A stretch of 64,000 nt of DNA from Alphaproteobacteria bacterium (GTDB lineage: Bacteria; Pseudomonadota; Alphaproteobacteria; UBA6615): positions 124,001-188,000 of the forward strand of contig JAJFJA010000042.1 of the NCBI GenBank assembly GCA_021774445.1, given 5' to 3'. The position numbers were made by a program, and so were the translations under genes. Within the stretch, counting starts at the first letter, position 1, and the number at the start of each line of letters is the position of its first letter. Under the pieces are notes generated by a model, which searched no databases, was not told where the DNA came from, and saw only the letters and a list, made by a program, of their open reading frames with translations. This document shows positions 50,861-59,933 of the stretch, in pieces.

Positions 50861-53575
50861 CTAGCGGTCGGGGAAGTAGTGGCCGAAGATCAGCTTAAAG
50901 ACGTCGAGCGCCAACATCAGCGATCCGGCCAGAGCGGCCACGAGCAACCAGTCCAGCAGAGCGATCGGGGCGGCACCGAGGACATTCGAGAGGCCGGGGG
51001 TGAACAGGGCGGCGATATGCAGCAACTGTGCCCCGATGATCGCGATAATCAGGAACCAATTGGCGGAAAGCGGCACCTTCAACGCGCTGCGCCGCTCGGA
51101 CCGAACATTCATGGCGTGGACGTTCTCAAACAGGACCATGAGCAGCAGCAACAGATTGCGTGCCTCATCCAAGGGCACACCACGCTGCAACATCCAGCCG
51201 TAAGCAACGGCGGCGACAACGCCCATATAGAGACCGGAGAAACAAACCTGCAAGGTCATGCGCCGGTCGAAAAGGGGCTGATTCGGCGGCCGTGGCGGGC
51301 GCTCGTTGATCCCGGCTTCGCCTTTCTCGAAAGCAAGAGCCACATCCTGGATGCCGTTCGTGACCAGATTTAGCCACAGCAGCTGCACAGCAAAGAGCGG
51401 GATCGGCAACCCCCACAGGGTGGTCAGCACGAAAAGTACGATCTCCCCCAACCCGGTCGAGATCAGCAGGAAAATCAGCTTGCGCACATTGTCATAGGCA
51501 ATGCGGCCTTCCTCGACGCCGGCAACGATAGAGGCGAAGTTGTCATCGGCGATCACCAGATCGGCGGCGCTGCGGGCAACGTCAGTGCCGCTACGGCCCA
51601 TCGCCACGCCGATGTCCGCCGCGTTGAGAGCCGGTGCGTCATTAACCCCGTCGCCGGTTACGGCCACAACCTCGCCACGGCGCTGCAGGGCCTGGACGAT
51701 AGCCAATTTCTGCGCCGGTTCGACACGGGCGAAAACGGTCTTGCCGGCGACCAGGCGGCCAAATGCCTCGGGGCGCGAGGCCATCAGTCGAATTTCGCTC
51801 TCCCCGGCGACATCGGCCGCGCCCGCCGCCAAGCCGAGGTCGCGGGCGATGGCGAGCGCGGTTGCCGGGTGGTCGCCGGTGATCATGCGCACGGAGATGC
51901 CCGCGGCTCGGCAGCGAGAGATCGCCTCCGGCACCTCGGGCCGGATCGGGTCAATCAAACCTACAAGACCCAGGAGTTCCAAGCCGCTGAGGCAGGCCGC
52001 CGTCGGTGCTTCGGTAGGAATTTCGGCAACCCGTCCGCGCGCCACCGCGATGACTCGAAAGCCGGCGCCGGCCAGATGCTCAACTTCCGTGGCCAATGCT
52101 GATTCAGCCAAGCCACCGCACATCGGCAGGACCACCTCAGCCGCGCCTTTGACATGGGCCTCGAGACTGTCCGGTTCGGGCACGCCGCCGCTTACAAAGG
52201 CGGCGGCGAAGCGGCGCTCCGGCTCATAGGGAATAGTAGACACAACGGGAGATTGCCGCTGCAGAGCAGCCGGATCCAAGCCGAGCTTCAAGGCAAAGAC
52301 CAGAAATGCGATGTCGACCGTATCACCGACCGGTTCGCCAGCGACGTCGAGGGTCGCCTCATTGCACAAGGCGGCGCTTACGGCGAGCCGGCGCAGATGC
52401 GCGAGCTGAGTGGTGTCGGGCGGACCCGTGTCGATCTCGACCGCACCCTCGGTGTCGTAACCCTGACCACCGATCTGCGCCGTGACCCCCGCCGCTGTCG
52501 CCTTATCGGATGATTCGGCGGGCAACCAACAGCGCTTCACGGTCAGCTCGTTGTGGGTCAGAGTGCCGGTCTTGTCGCTGGCGATCAGGGTACAGGCCCC
52601 CAGTCCCTCCACCGCGGGAAGCGAGCGAACGATGACTTTGCGCCGCTGCATGCGGTTTGTGGCGATGGCTAACGCCACGGTAATGGCGACCGGCAGGCCT
52701 TCCGGGATCGCGGCAACGGCGAGAGCCACCGCCACGAGGAACACGCTCACAAGCGGCGTCCCTTGCAGCGCTTCGGCGGTGGCGATGAGGCCAATCAGTA
52801 CGATCGTGGCAATACCGACGATGCGGCTGAAATTTGCCAGCTTGCGGATCAAGGGCGGCTGCTGGGGATCGCCGGCGCTGAGCGATAGGGCGATGCGACC
52901 AATCTCCGTGGCCGCCCCGCTATCCGCTACCACCGCGGTAGCGCGCCCGGAGAGAACGACCGTTCCGGCGAAAAGCATTGTGCGGCGTTCGGCCAGCGGC
53001 GCGTCCGACGGCACGGTCGCCGAAGCGTCTTTGTACACCGGCATGGATTCGCCGGTTAACAGCGATTCATCGATCTGCAACTCGACATTGTCGAGCAGCC
53101 GGAGGTCGGCGCTGACACGCGCGCCGCTCTCCAAACGTACGATGTCGCCCGGCACCAGCAGTGCCGAGTCGAGTTCAACCCAGCCCTGTTCCCGACGTAC
53201 GGTGGCGCGTTGAGGCACCAGTCGGGTCAGTTCGTCGGCGCGCTTTTGAGCATGATATTCCTGAACGCCGCCGATGGCCGCATTGAACAGCAACACGACA
53301 AAAATGAAGGTGGCATCGAGCCATTCTCCGACGGCAAGCGACGCCAGCGTCGCGGCGAAAAGCAGATAGACGAGAGGATTTTTGAACTGCCGCAGGAAGA
53401 TTCTGAACCGACTGGGCAGCGCCGCTTTCGGCAGCGTATTCGGGCCAAATCGCCGGTGGCGGTCCTGGGCCTCCGCCACCGACAACCCACCCGGCTCGGC
53501 CCCCAGCAGCCGCAAGACCTCACGCGCCGACTGCGCGTGCCAGCGTGTCGACGCGGGCGCAGGCGGCTCTTTCAT
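50861..53575 (-). CDS. P-type cation-transporting ATPase (P2-like)
   Basis: A 904-residue P-type ATPase. N-terminal cation-ATPase domain (about 10-75), actuator motif LLTGESMPVYKD (about 172-183), TM4 motif VAAIPEGLPVAITVAL (about 290), phosphorylation site SDKTGTLTHNE (about 335; Asp of DKTGT), KGAAEVVLPMCGG in the nucleotide domain, MITGDHPATA and VTGDGVNDAPALNAADIGVAMG, then a C-terminal six-helix region with NLVTNGIQDVALAFEKGE. Resembles calcium/sodium-type pumps, but ion specificity cannot be assigned. It starts four bases after the host-attachment-family gene. Confidence 0.92.
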   Translation of the reverse strand: MKEPPAPASTRWHAQSAREVLRLLGAEPGGLSVAEAQDRHRRFGPNTLPKAALPSRFRIFLRQFKNPLVYLLFAATLASLAVGEWLDATFIFVVLLFNAAIGGVQEYHAQKRADELTRLVPQRATVRREQGWVELDSALLVPGDIVRLESGARVSADLRLLDNVELQIDESLLTGESMPVYKDASATVPSDAPLAERRTMLFAGTVVLSGRATAVVADSGAATEIGRIALSLSAGDPQQPPLIRKLANFSRIVGIATIVLIGLIATAEALQGTPLVSVFLVAVALAVAAIPEGLPVAITVALAIATNRMQRRKVIVRSLPAVEGLGACTLIASDKTGTLTHNELTVKRCWLPAESSDKATAAGVTAQIGGQGYDTEGAVEIDTGPPDTTQLAHLRRLAVSAALCNEATLDVAGEPVGDTVDIAFLVFALKLGLDPAALQRQSPVVSTIPYEPERRFAAAFVSGGVPEPDSLEAHVKGAAEVVLPMCGGLAESALATEVEHLAGAGFRVIAVARGRVAEIPTEAPTAACLSGLELLGLVGLIDPIRPEVPEAISRCRAAGISVRMITGDHPATALAIARDLGLAAGAADVAGESEIRLMASRPEAFGRLVAGKTVFARVEPAQKLAIVQALQRRGEVVAVTGDGVNDAPALNAADIGVAMGRSGTDVARSAADLVIADDNFASIVAGVEEGRIAYDNVRKLIFLLISTGLGEIVLFVLTTLWGLPIPLFAVQLLWLNLVTNGIQDVALAFEKGEAGINERPPRPPNQPLFDRRMTLQVCFSGLYMGVVAAVAYGWMLQRGVPLDEARNLLLLLMVLFENVHAMNVRSERRSALKVPLSANWFLIIAIIGAQLLHIAALFTPGLSNVLGAAPIALLDWLLVAALAGSLMLALDVFKLIFGHYFPDR

Positions 53576-53579
53576 ATTC

Positions 53580-54029
53580 TCATAGACGGACGGTTCCCTC
53601 GAGGGCTACGACGATTTCCTCAGGCGTTGCATCGGTTAGGTCCTTGGCTAACTCGGCAACCACCATGCGGGCGATCTCGGGTGGCAGAGAGAGGCGCAGC
53701 TCGCCAAGCATTTTTGGTGCCGCGACCAGCGCTAGGCGATCGAAGAGTCCTGACTGGTGGGCCTGTATGATCCGATCGACAATTGCCCCGGCGAAGCTAC
53801 GCAAGCCTTGCTCCTTCGCAGAACTAGGCCGCTCCATCGCGTGACGACCGGCGCCGGCAGAGTCAAAGCTGCGGCCCTGACGGTCGCTGAAGGTCTCCTG
53901 CTCTCGTACCGACGGCCAACTCAGGGTACCATCCTCCAGCGCGGTCAGACCGGCTCCCGGGTGGTCGCTGTGGAGTAACCTGGCCTGCCGCGCATCGGCC
54001 ACGACGACCCAGCTCTTCGTTTTCCGCAT
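53580..54029 (-). CDS. Host attachment family protein
   Basis: A 149-residue cytoplasmic-looking protein starting MRKTKSWVVVADARQARLL, the characteristic N-terminus of the family named after an Agrobacterium attachment gene; the middle RLALVAAPKMLGELRLSLPPEIARMVVAELAKDLTDATPEEI matches its eRF1/archaeal-release-factor-like pattern. The ATG at 54029 gives normal length; the longer frame adds unrelated residues. Molecular role unknown, despite the name. Its stop is four bases before the P-type ATPase start, implying one transcript. Confidence 0.88.
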   Translation of the reverse strand: MRKTKSWVVVADARQARLLHSDHPGAGLTALEDGTLSWPSVREQETFSDRQGRSFDSAGAGRHAMERPSSAKEQGLRSFAGAIVDRIIQAHQSGLFDRLALVAAPKMLGELRLSLPPEIARMVVAELAKDLTDATPEEIVVALEGTVRL

Positions 54030-54265
54030 CAGAGTCCCGCCTGTTTTGTGGTTGCCATGGCAATACTCGCTCAACGCGTGCCAAGGCTCCGGCCCAATGA
54101 ACGGCACGAGGTTCCCACAGACCGAGTTCCGGCGACGTGATTCAGATCAAATAATTACCAGGCACTCCGTTCCAGAGCGAGCCCCGAAAGCGGTGCCCTG
54201 CCTTTCCCGTGACGGTGCTTTGAGACACAATCGCGCTCACGACGGAAGGCAAGCAGGCAGGCGGA

Positions 54266-55297
54266 ATGATGAAGGCGATCGTGATCCGAGACCATGGCGG
54301 GATCGACAAGCTGCTGTATGAGGACGTGCCGACACCGGAACCGGGGATCGGCAAAGTGCTGGTGCGCATACGCGCCGCCGGGATCAATCACTTCGACCAC
54401 GATATCCGTGAGGGGATCTCGGGGATCACCCACGACTTGCCGCACGTGCCGGGTATCGAAGGCGTCGGGGAAATCGCTGCCTTAGGGCCGAATGTCGAAG
54501 ACCTTACCGTTGGCGACAGGGTCGCAATCAATTTCATGCAGATCTGCGGGCAATGCCCGATGTGCCTGCGCGGCCTCGACGGGGTTTGCTTCGCCGGGCG
54601 CCGCATGGGGGTAACGCGCTGGGGCAGCTACGCCGAATACACACTGTGCGACGCCGGCAGCGTGATCCCGTTGCCGGACGAGCTGGATTTCGAAAGGGCA
54701 GCGGCGTCGATGCTGTGTTTCGGCACCGCCTGGCATATGGCAGTGAAACTCGGCGGTGTTACAGCCGGCGCTGATGTCCTGGTCAATGCCGCCGGCAGCG
54801 GCGTCGGCTCATCCGCCATTCAAGTGGCGAAATTGCACGGCGCCCGCGTCATCGCGTCGGCCGGCAGCGATGCCAAGCTGGAACTGGCGCGCAAGCTTGG
54901 CGCTGATTCCGTGGTGAACTACACCGAACAAGATTTGGCGGAAGAAGTCTTGCGGCTAACCGACCAGAAAGGTGCCGACCTGATTATCGAGTCCGTCGGC
55001 GGGAGCGTGTTGACAAAAAGTATCGCGGCCGCGGCGGTCAACGGAACATTGGTGACCTGCGGCGCGCACGCCGGCGAGCATGTCGATCTCGATGTTATCG
55101 AATTGTTTCGCAAGCATATGCGGCTGCAAGGCAGCCACTACGCCTCCAAGTTCGAGGTCGCTCATGTCCTGGGCTTGGTTGCCCAAGGCAAGCTAGAGCC
55201 GGCGATACATGGAACGTTCCCCCTGTCGGACGCGCAGACCGCCGCAGAGCTGGCAGCCAACCGTCAGTTCTTCGGCAAGATGGTTCTACTGCCCTGA
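54266..55297 (+). CDS. Zinc-type alcohol dehydrogenase family (MDR) protein
   Basis: A 343-residue medium-chain dehydrogenase. The GroES-like half has VLVRIRAAGINHFDHDIREG, HVPGIEGVGEIAALG and the C-x2-C-x2-C...C pattern in CGQCPMCLRGLDGVC (about 92-106), a structural zinc loop. The Rossmann half shows VLVNAAGSGVGSSAIQVAKLHG (about 172-193). ATG at 54266 (or the next ATG) follows AGGCGGA. Divergent from the host attachment gene; convergent with the apionate operon's regulator. Substrate unknown. Confidence 0.88.
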   Translation: MMKAIVIRDHGGIDKLLYEDVPTPEPGIGKVLVRIRAAGINHFDHDIREGISGITHDLPHVPGIEGVGEIAALGPNVEDLTVGDRVAINFMQICGQCPMCLRGLDGVCFAGRRMGVTRWGSYAEYTLCDAGSVIPLPDELDFERAAASMLCFGTAWHMAVKLGGVTAGADVLVNAAGSGVGSSAIQVAKLHGARVIASAGSDAKLELARKLGADSVVNYTEQDLAEEVLRLTDQKGADLIIESVGGSVLTKSIAAAAVNGTLVTCGAHAGEHVDLDVIELFRKHMRLQGSHYASKFEVAHVLGLVAQGKLEPAIHGTFPLSDAQTAAELAANRQFFGKMVLLP

Positions 55298-55311
55298 ATT
55301 GCCGGCCGCGA

Positions 55312-56025
55312 TCATTGCTGGTAGCGCTGATACAGAATGTTGGACCGGTTGAGATGGGCCGATAGGGCGTCTTCGGCCGCCACCGGGTCGTGGCGTTCAA
55401 TCGCTTCAACCACGGCGATATGCTCAGAGATGGTCAATTTTTCGGACCCAGAAACGCGCAGTTGATCAATGTAGAACTTCTGTAGCCACGACAGAATCCC
55501 CATGGACACGGCCGGATAGAGGCTGTTGCCACCGACCGCGGCGATGCGGGTGTGGAACTGCATATCGCATCGCATGAACGCTACGGCATCACGCGCGGAT
55601 TTTGCCGCCGCCTGTTCGTCTACCAATCGACGCAACTCGGCGATGTCCGCCGCGGTCGCGATTTCGGCCGCCCGCCGCACCATCTGCCGCTCAAACAACA
55701 GCCGGGCTTCCTTCATCTCAGCCATCATTTGTTCGGAGCTGTTGAGCAGGTATTGGGTCGTCAGGCCCATCTGCTCGAATAGCCGCGCGAAATCGAGATC
55801 CGATATGCGCGCCCGCTCGCCATGGGAAATCGTCACAAATCCCAGACGCTCCAAATTCTGCAACGCTTCGCGTACCGTCGGGCGGCCGACCTCGAACCAC
55901 GTCATCAACTCGCGTTCCGAGGGCAGTCGATCACCGGGCTGCAGTTTCTCGGTCTGGATGTAGTCCAGGAGCCCATTGGTCACCTGCTCGTAAAGCTTGC
56001 GACGCCTGATCGGTCGCGGTCGCAT
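55312..56025 (-). CDS. FadR-type GntR regulator, last gene of the apionate operon
   Basis: A 237-residue GntR/FCD regulator. ATG at 56025 (MRPRPIRRRKLYEQV) follows GGGAGG. The winged helix is LYEQVTNGLLDYIQTEKLQPGDRLPSERELMTWFEVGRPTVREALQNLERLG (pieces; about 11-62), the classic PSEREL...GRPTVREAL form. The FCD domain (about 95-230) has FMRCDMQFHTRIAAVGGN (D-x3-H) and SEHIAVVEAIERHDP. It follows apnO by 66 bases and probably senses an intermediate of the pathway. Confidence 0.9.
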   Translation of the reverse strand: MRPRPIRRRKLYEQVTNGLLDYIQTEKLQPGDRLPSERELMTWFEVGRPTVREALQNLERLGFVTISHGERARISDLDFARLFEQMGLTTQYLLNSSEQMMAEMKEARLLFERQMVRRAAEIATAADIAELRRLVDEQAAAKSARDAVAFMRCDMQFHTRIAAVGGNSLYPAVSMGILSWLQKFYIDQLRVSGSEKLTISEHIAVVEAIERHDPVAAEDALSAHLNRSNILYQRYQQ

Positions 56026-56091
56026 GGCATTACCTCCCGTAAATGCAGCGATAACCCGTGCTGGAAGAGATGCCGACAACAAATAGATGCG

Positions 56092-56925
56092 TCATGGGCG
56101 GGTGATGTCGTGGATCTGTTGTTTGACGTTATCGGGTTCGAATACTCTTTTCCAATCGTCCTTAAACAGTTTGCTCTTGGCCCGCGCGACGGCCTTATTC
56201 GCGGCGTCGGAAAACACACCGGGAAATTCCTCGAACAGGATCGCGATCTCGATATTGAGGTGGCCGAGCAGGAAATCCCGCGCCGCCTCCTTCGGCACGC
56301 CACGCCGTACCGCCTCGTCCATGGCCTCGCGCAGTATCGTCACACAGGTCGCCGCCGTCGTCTCCGACAACGCCGGCTCCAGGATCGCCATCTGTTCTAC
56401 CGTCACCCGGTGCGACCGCATCACGGGTGCGTAGATCGTCCGACCGATCGCCTCGCCCAAGGCATAAGCATCGTCGGGCCCCTGCATCAGCGAACAGACG
56501 ATGTGCTGCTTGGCGTGCAGTCCGCCGAAGAAATCCGTCTTGGCCTCCGGCGTCGTCTCGTCGTTGAATAGCGGCGGATGGCACGGGTGGGTAATAAAGT
56601 AGGTACGATCCTCGCGCTGGGGCAGCTCACCGGCGAAGGGCGCCGCCGGGTCCAGCGTCATGACCATGGTCCCGGCCGTCAAATGTTCGTCGATGCCGTG
56701 GGAGACTTTGCCGATGATCACGTCGGGCACGGCGAGAATCACGACATCGGCCCTGGCCAATGCAGACGCTTGGTCAACGCAGCTGATCCCGAGATCATCT
56801 TTCAGGCGCTGCTGTCCGGCAGCGCTAATTTCGACATGGTCGACACTGTAGGGCGATCCCTGCAGGTTCCTGGATAGGCGGTAGCCCATCTTCCCACCGG
56901 CGCCGAGCAATGCGATCTTCGTCAT
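56092..56925 (-). CDS. apnO: D-apionate oxidoisomerase (ApnO) candidate
   Basis: A 277-residue Rossmann dehydrogenase of the phosphogluconate-dehydrogenase-like group. N-terminal MTKIALLGAGGKMGYRLSRNL, VVILAVPDVIIGKV and TLDPAAPFAGELP; the C-terminal helical domain includes RSHRVTVEQMAILEPALSETTAATC and a segment GVPKEAARDFLLGHLNIEIAI. ApnO converts D-apionate to 3-oxo-isoapionate. The assignment rests on family resemblance together with the overlapping oiaK gene (ATGA) and the adjacent RuBisCO-like gene, the known neighbours of apnO. Confidence 0.82.
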   Translation of the reverse strand: MTKIALLGAGGKMGYRLSRNLQGSPYSVDHVEISAAGQQRLKDDLGISCVDQASALARADVVILAVPDVIIGKVSHGIDEHLTAGTMVMTLDPAAPFAGELPQREDRTYFITHPCHPPLFNDETTPEAKTDFFGGLHAKQHIVCSLMQGPDDAYALGEAIGRTIYAPVMRSHRVTVEQMAILEPALSETTAATCVTILREAMDEAVRRGVPKEAARDFLLGHLNIEIAILFEEFPGVFSDAANKAVARAKSKLFKDDWKRVFEPDNVKQQIHDITRP

Positions 56926-58304
56926 GATGTTCCTCCCTCCTGGCCACCATTCTTAACTTGGCCAAAATAGTCCGGCGGGCCCATTTGCCCGCCCTTTAGC
57001 GCGATCTCGAGATCCTCATACCCGGCCACGTCCGAGTATGCTTTTGCGAGCGCTGCCCCCGGTACCGTTGGGGCCAGTGCCGTCAACGCAAATATCCCCA
57101 GTTCAGGTGCCCCATAGCTCGAAGTGTCGCCGCCGGCGATTACGCAACGACGCAGCCCGGACCGTTGCATGATGTCGTTCAGCACCTGGCCCAGTCCGAC
57201 GCCGACCCGCGCCGTGGTGTCACCATGGCTCGCGCCAATGGCCGCGACCGCGGCATCGAAGTGCGCAATCGCCGGGTCGTCGGGGCCGGCTGCCGTGTAG
57301 ACGATGGGATCGCGGCCATGGCTCAGCGCGGCGAGTGCTGCTTGCGTGACGCGCGCCAACTCCGCCGGCCACGCGCGGTCATCAACCGCCGACGCGGCAT
57401 CGATCGGCAGGGCGTCAAAGCCATGTTCCGCGGCCCAAGCGATCTGCGCCGCCGTCTCCGGGGAGCACGACCCGGACACGACCGGCAGGCGCTCCACCGG
57501 GCCGGCCGCAGGTATCCGCGGCGGTGGCGCAAGCAATCCGGCAGCGCGCCAATAAGCTACCAAGGCATATTCGATCCCTTGGGAGCCGACCGCCAACAAG
57601 CCGTCACCGCGGTTCTCCCAGATGAGCCGGCCGGCCTCGCGGAGGCATTCCTCATCCAGGATATCGAACGCGACGATTTCCGCCCCGGCGGCAAGCGCCG
57701 CGGCCAGGGCGGCATCGCCACGGCCTGAGCGCAGCGCCAGGAAATCCACCAGCCCAATCGCTTTGTCGGTTTGCGCCGCCAGGTGCTGCCGCACGTCGGC
57801 CTCGCCCATTGGCGTGGTCGGATGCCGGCTCATCGTCGGGTGGCGGTCGAGGCGGTAACCGACACCGCCCGCCACTGCGAACAGGTTGCCGAAGGTTTGA
57901 AAACGGTTAATCGCCGGCGCCGCGACCAGCAGCGGATGCCAGCGACCGCCAAGTCGCGGCACGCCAATGTCGATGGCCCGGCCGATCGAGCCAATATTTG
58001 GCGCAGAATCGAATGTCGAACACACTTTGTAATGCGCGATCGGTGCTTGAATTGCCGCTACGGCGGCGAAGGCCTCGGGCAAATTTCGATCCATCCAGGC
58101 AGGGTCCTTTGACCGCGCCGCCCCGGCGATACCGACGCCCCGATGATCCGCGAATTGGGCCAACTGCGCCGGCGTCGGCAGATGCAGGAACAACACGGTC
58201 GGCAGGCCGGCAAAGGTCATGACCTCCATCACCGCGGCCGACCCGGTAAAATCGTCGCCATAAAACGACAGCAATGGGCCGGCGGGGAGCGTCGTCGCAC
58301 TCAT
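56922..58304 (-). CDS. oiaK: 3-oxo-isoapionate kinase (OiaK) candidate, DUF1537 family
   Basis: A 460-residue four-carbon acid sugar kinase family protein. N-terminal LLSFYGDDFTGSAAVMEVM (about 11-29) is the DUF1537 substrate-binding motif. The C-terminal nucleotide-binding domain includes VVSGSCSPETAAQIAWA (about 275) and RRCVIAGGDTSSYGAPELGIFAL (about 385-407). It overlaps oiaX and apnO by four bases each. OiaK phosphorylates 3-oxo-isoapionate at O-4; related DUF1537 proteins act on other acid sugars, so context carries the specificity call. Confidence 0.85.
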   Translation of the reverse strand: MSATTLPAGPLLSFYGDDFTGSAAVMEVMTFAGLPTVLFLHLPTPAQLAQFADHRGVGIAGAARSKDPAWMDRNLPEAFAAVAAIQAPIAHYKVCSTFDSAPNIGSIGRAIDIGVPRLGGRWHPLLVAAPAINRFQTFGNLFAVAGGVGYRLDRHPTMSRHPTTPMGEADVRQHLAAQTDKAIGLVDFLALRSGRGDAALAAALAAGAEIVAFDILDEECLREAGRLIWENRGDGLLAVGSQGIEYALVAYWRAAGLLAPPPRIPAAGPVERLPVVSGSCSPETAAQIAWAAEHGFDALPIDAASAVDDRAWPAELARVTQAALAALSHGRDPIVYTAAGPDDPAIAHFDAAVAAIGASHGDTTARVGVGLGQVLNDIMQRSGLRRCVIAGGDTSSYGAPELGIFALTALAPTVPGAALAKAYSDVAGYEDLEIALKGGQMGPPDYFGQVKNGGQEGGTS

Positions 58305-59557
58305 CCGCCGAAAGTCTCGACTGCCCGTCGCAGCGCCGGGGCCTGGGCCGCCGCTTGCGCCAAACTCTGCCCCGCTTGCGCCGCGGCCCAGGCCTGCCGG
58401 ATGCTGTCGACGCCGGCGCTTGGGCCATCCGGGTGGGCCATGATGCCGCCCCCGGCGGCGTAGATCAGGTCAGCCGACCCCAATGCCTGGTACGTGTCGA
58501 ACGCCTGGCCGGCCCATTGCCCGGACGAGAATACCGGCATCGCGACGCATGGTTTGTGATCGAACATCGGCGTCAGGCAGGCCCGAGCCGATACGATCAC
58601 ACTGTCGTCCGCCTCGCAGAATTTGTTGCGCAATCCGTTGACATGCATGTGGTCGGCACCGGCCAAACGCCAAAACTTTTGCCACGCAACGTAGGAGAAG
58701 CCGAGTTGCGGGTGCCGCGACAAGTATCCCCAGCCGTTGCGATGGGCGTGGATCGGCAGCGCGCTGTGCCGGCCCAATTCGATCATGCCGACCAACCCGA
58801 CGCTGTTCAGGCTGGTCATGACACAGGTGCCGCCACGGGCCAGCACTTTGTCGTGACGGCGACGCATTTGCTCCAGATCGCCGGTGATGTTGAACGCGAA
58901 CATCACCTTCCGGCCGGTTTGGTCGGCAACCCGATCGAGCGCAGCCATCACCGCGTCGACGCGGTGATCGAACGGACATGCCGGGCCATCCGACTGCAAT
59001 TCGTCGTCCTTGATAAAATCGATGCCGGCCAACGCCAACGTCTTGACCAGCGCAGCCGTGTCGGCCGGATCAAGTCCGACGCTGGGCTTGATGATGGTGC
59101 CAATCAGGGGACCGTCCGCCACCCCGGCCAAGCGCCGCGTCCCGGCAATCCCGAACTGCGGCCCCGGGTAGGCGTCCGCGAAATCGACCGGCAGGCGCAT
59201 ATCGAGCAAGCGCAGGCCAGAGAATTGGCCCAATTCGAAGAGGTTGCCCGCAATCGTCGCCATCAAGTTGGGCAATGACGGGCCCAGATTGTCCAACGGC
59301 CACGATAGGGTCACATGCGCGCGCCGGATCGGCGTGTCGTCATCGCGGCGGGCCCCGGGCATTGACGCCACCGCCGCATCTGCCAACGGAATCAGGGCTT
59401 CAACGCGCGCCGCCGCCCGCATTTCCAACTCCGCCGTTTGCTGCGGTACTCTGACAAATGTGCCGGACGACTGCTCGCCGGCCATCGCCGCGGCCGCCTG
59501 CCGAGGGTCGAATGCCGTCTCGATCAAATAGTCGGCCTCGATGCGTGTCACCGTCAC
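58301..59557 (-). CDS. oiaX: RuBisCO-like protein, 3-oxo-isoapionate-4-phosphate decarboxylase (OiaX) candidate
   Basis: A 418-residue RuBisCO-like (form IV) protein. The start is a GTG at 59557 with AAGGAG upstream, giving VTVTRIEADYLIET, the normal N-terminus. Active-site equivalents: Asn in TIAGNLFEL, Lys in GTIIKPSVGLDP (the second lysine of KPK is Ser), the metal site DFIKDDELQ (Lys-Asp-Asp-Glu), His in IHAHRNGWG, His in DHMHVNGLRNKF, Ser in PVFSSGQWAG, and GGGIMAHPDG. OiaX decarboxylates 3-oxo-isoapionate 4-phosphate to a phosphorylated erythrulose. First gene of the four-gene operon. Confidence 0.88.
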   Translation of the reverse strand: MTVTRIEADYLIETAFDPRQAAAAMAGEQSSGTFVRVPQQTAELEMRAAARVEALIPLADAAVASMPGARRDDDTPIRRAHVTLSWPLDNLGPSLPNLMATIAGNLFELGQFSGLRLLDMRLPVDFADAYPGPQFGIAGTRRLAGVADGPLIGTIIKPSVGLDPADTAALVKTLALAGIDFIKDDELQSDGPACPFDHRVDAVMAALDRVADQTGRKVMFAFNITGDLEQMRRRHDKVLARGGTCVMTSLNSVGLVGMIELGRHSALPIHAHRNGWGYLSRHPQLGFSYVAWQKFWRLAGADHMHVNGLRNKFCEADDSVIVSARACLTPMFDHKPCVAMPVFSSGQWAGQAFDTYQALGSADLIYAAGGGIMAHPDGPSAGVDSIRQAWAAAQAGQSLAQAAAQAPALRRAVETFGG

Positions 59558-59933
59558 TCCGGACTCCTTACCAGGCGAATGAACCGCGCCGCAAAGCCTG
59601 CTTGGAGCCGGTCGTCGAGCATCGCCAACGTCAGCGAACGGCAAGCCTAGTTGTCCGATCACTCTATTTCATGATCTCTCGAGAGGCAATGAATGGACGC
59701 CTGACCGGCTGTCTTAGAGCACGATCTTGATCGGGCGTAATCGAAGTCGATCGTTCGACGGGTCGCGACAACGCCGTGCGCGAAATCAAGGCCAGGTGGT
59801 CGCCGCCGTATACGGAGGGGCAACGTACCGCACAAGGGTCGCCAAGTTATTTGACGGGCAAGCTTGCGGAACGTTCGGTCTCGGTTGACAATTGCATCGA
59901 CAAACTCCGCCTGCAATATGGCGAGCTTGCTCG
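59558..59933. other. Intergenic region with the presumed oiaX promoter
   Basis: A 376-base divergent gap. It must hold the promoter of the apionate operon (minus) and of the peptidoglycan-binding-domain gene (plus). A short AT-rich zone lies at about 59655-59700. I see no gene, and no clear long palindrome. Confidence 0.5.
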
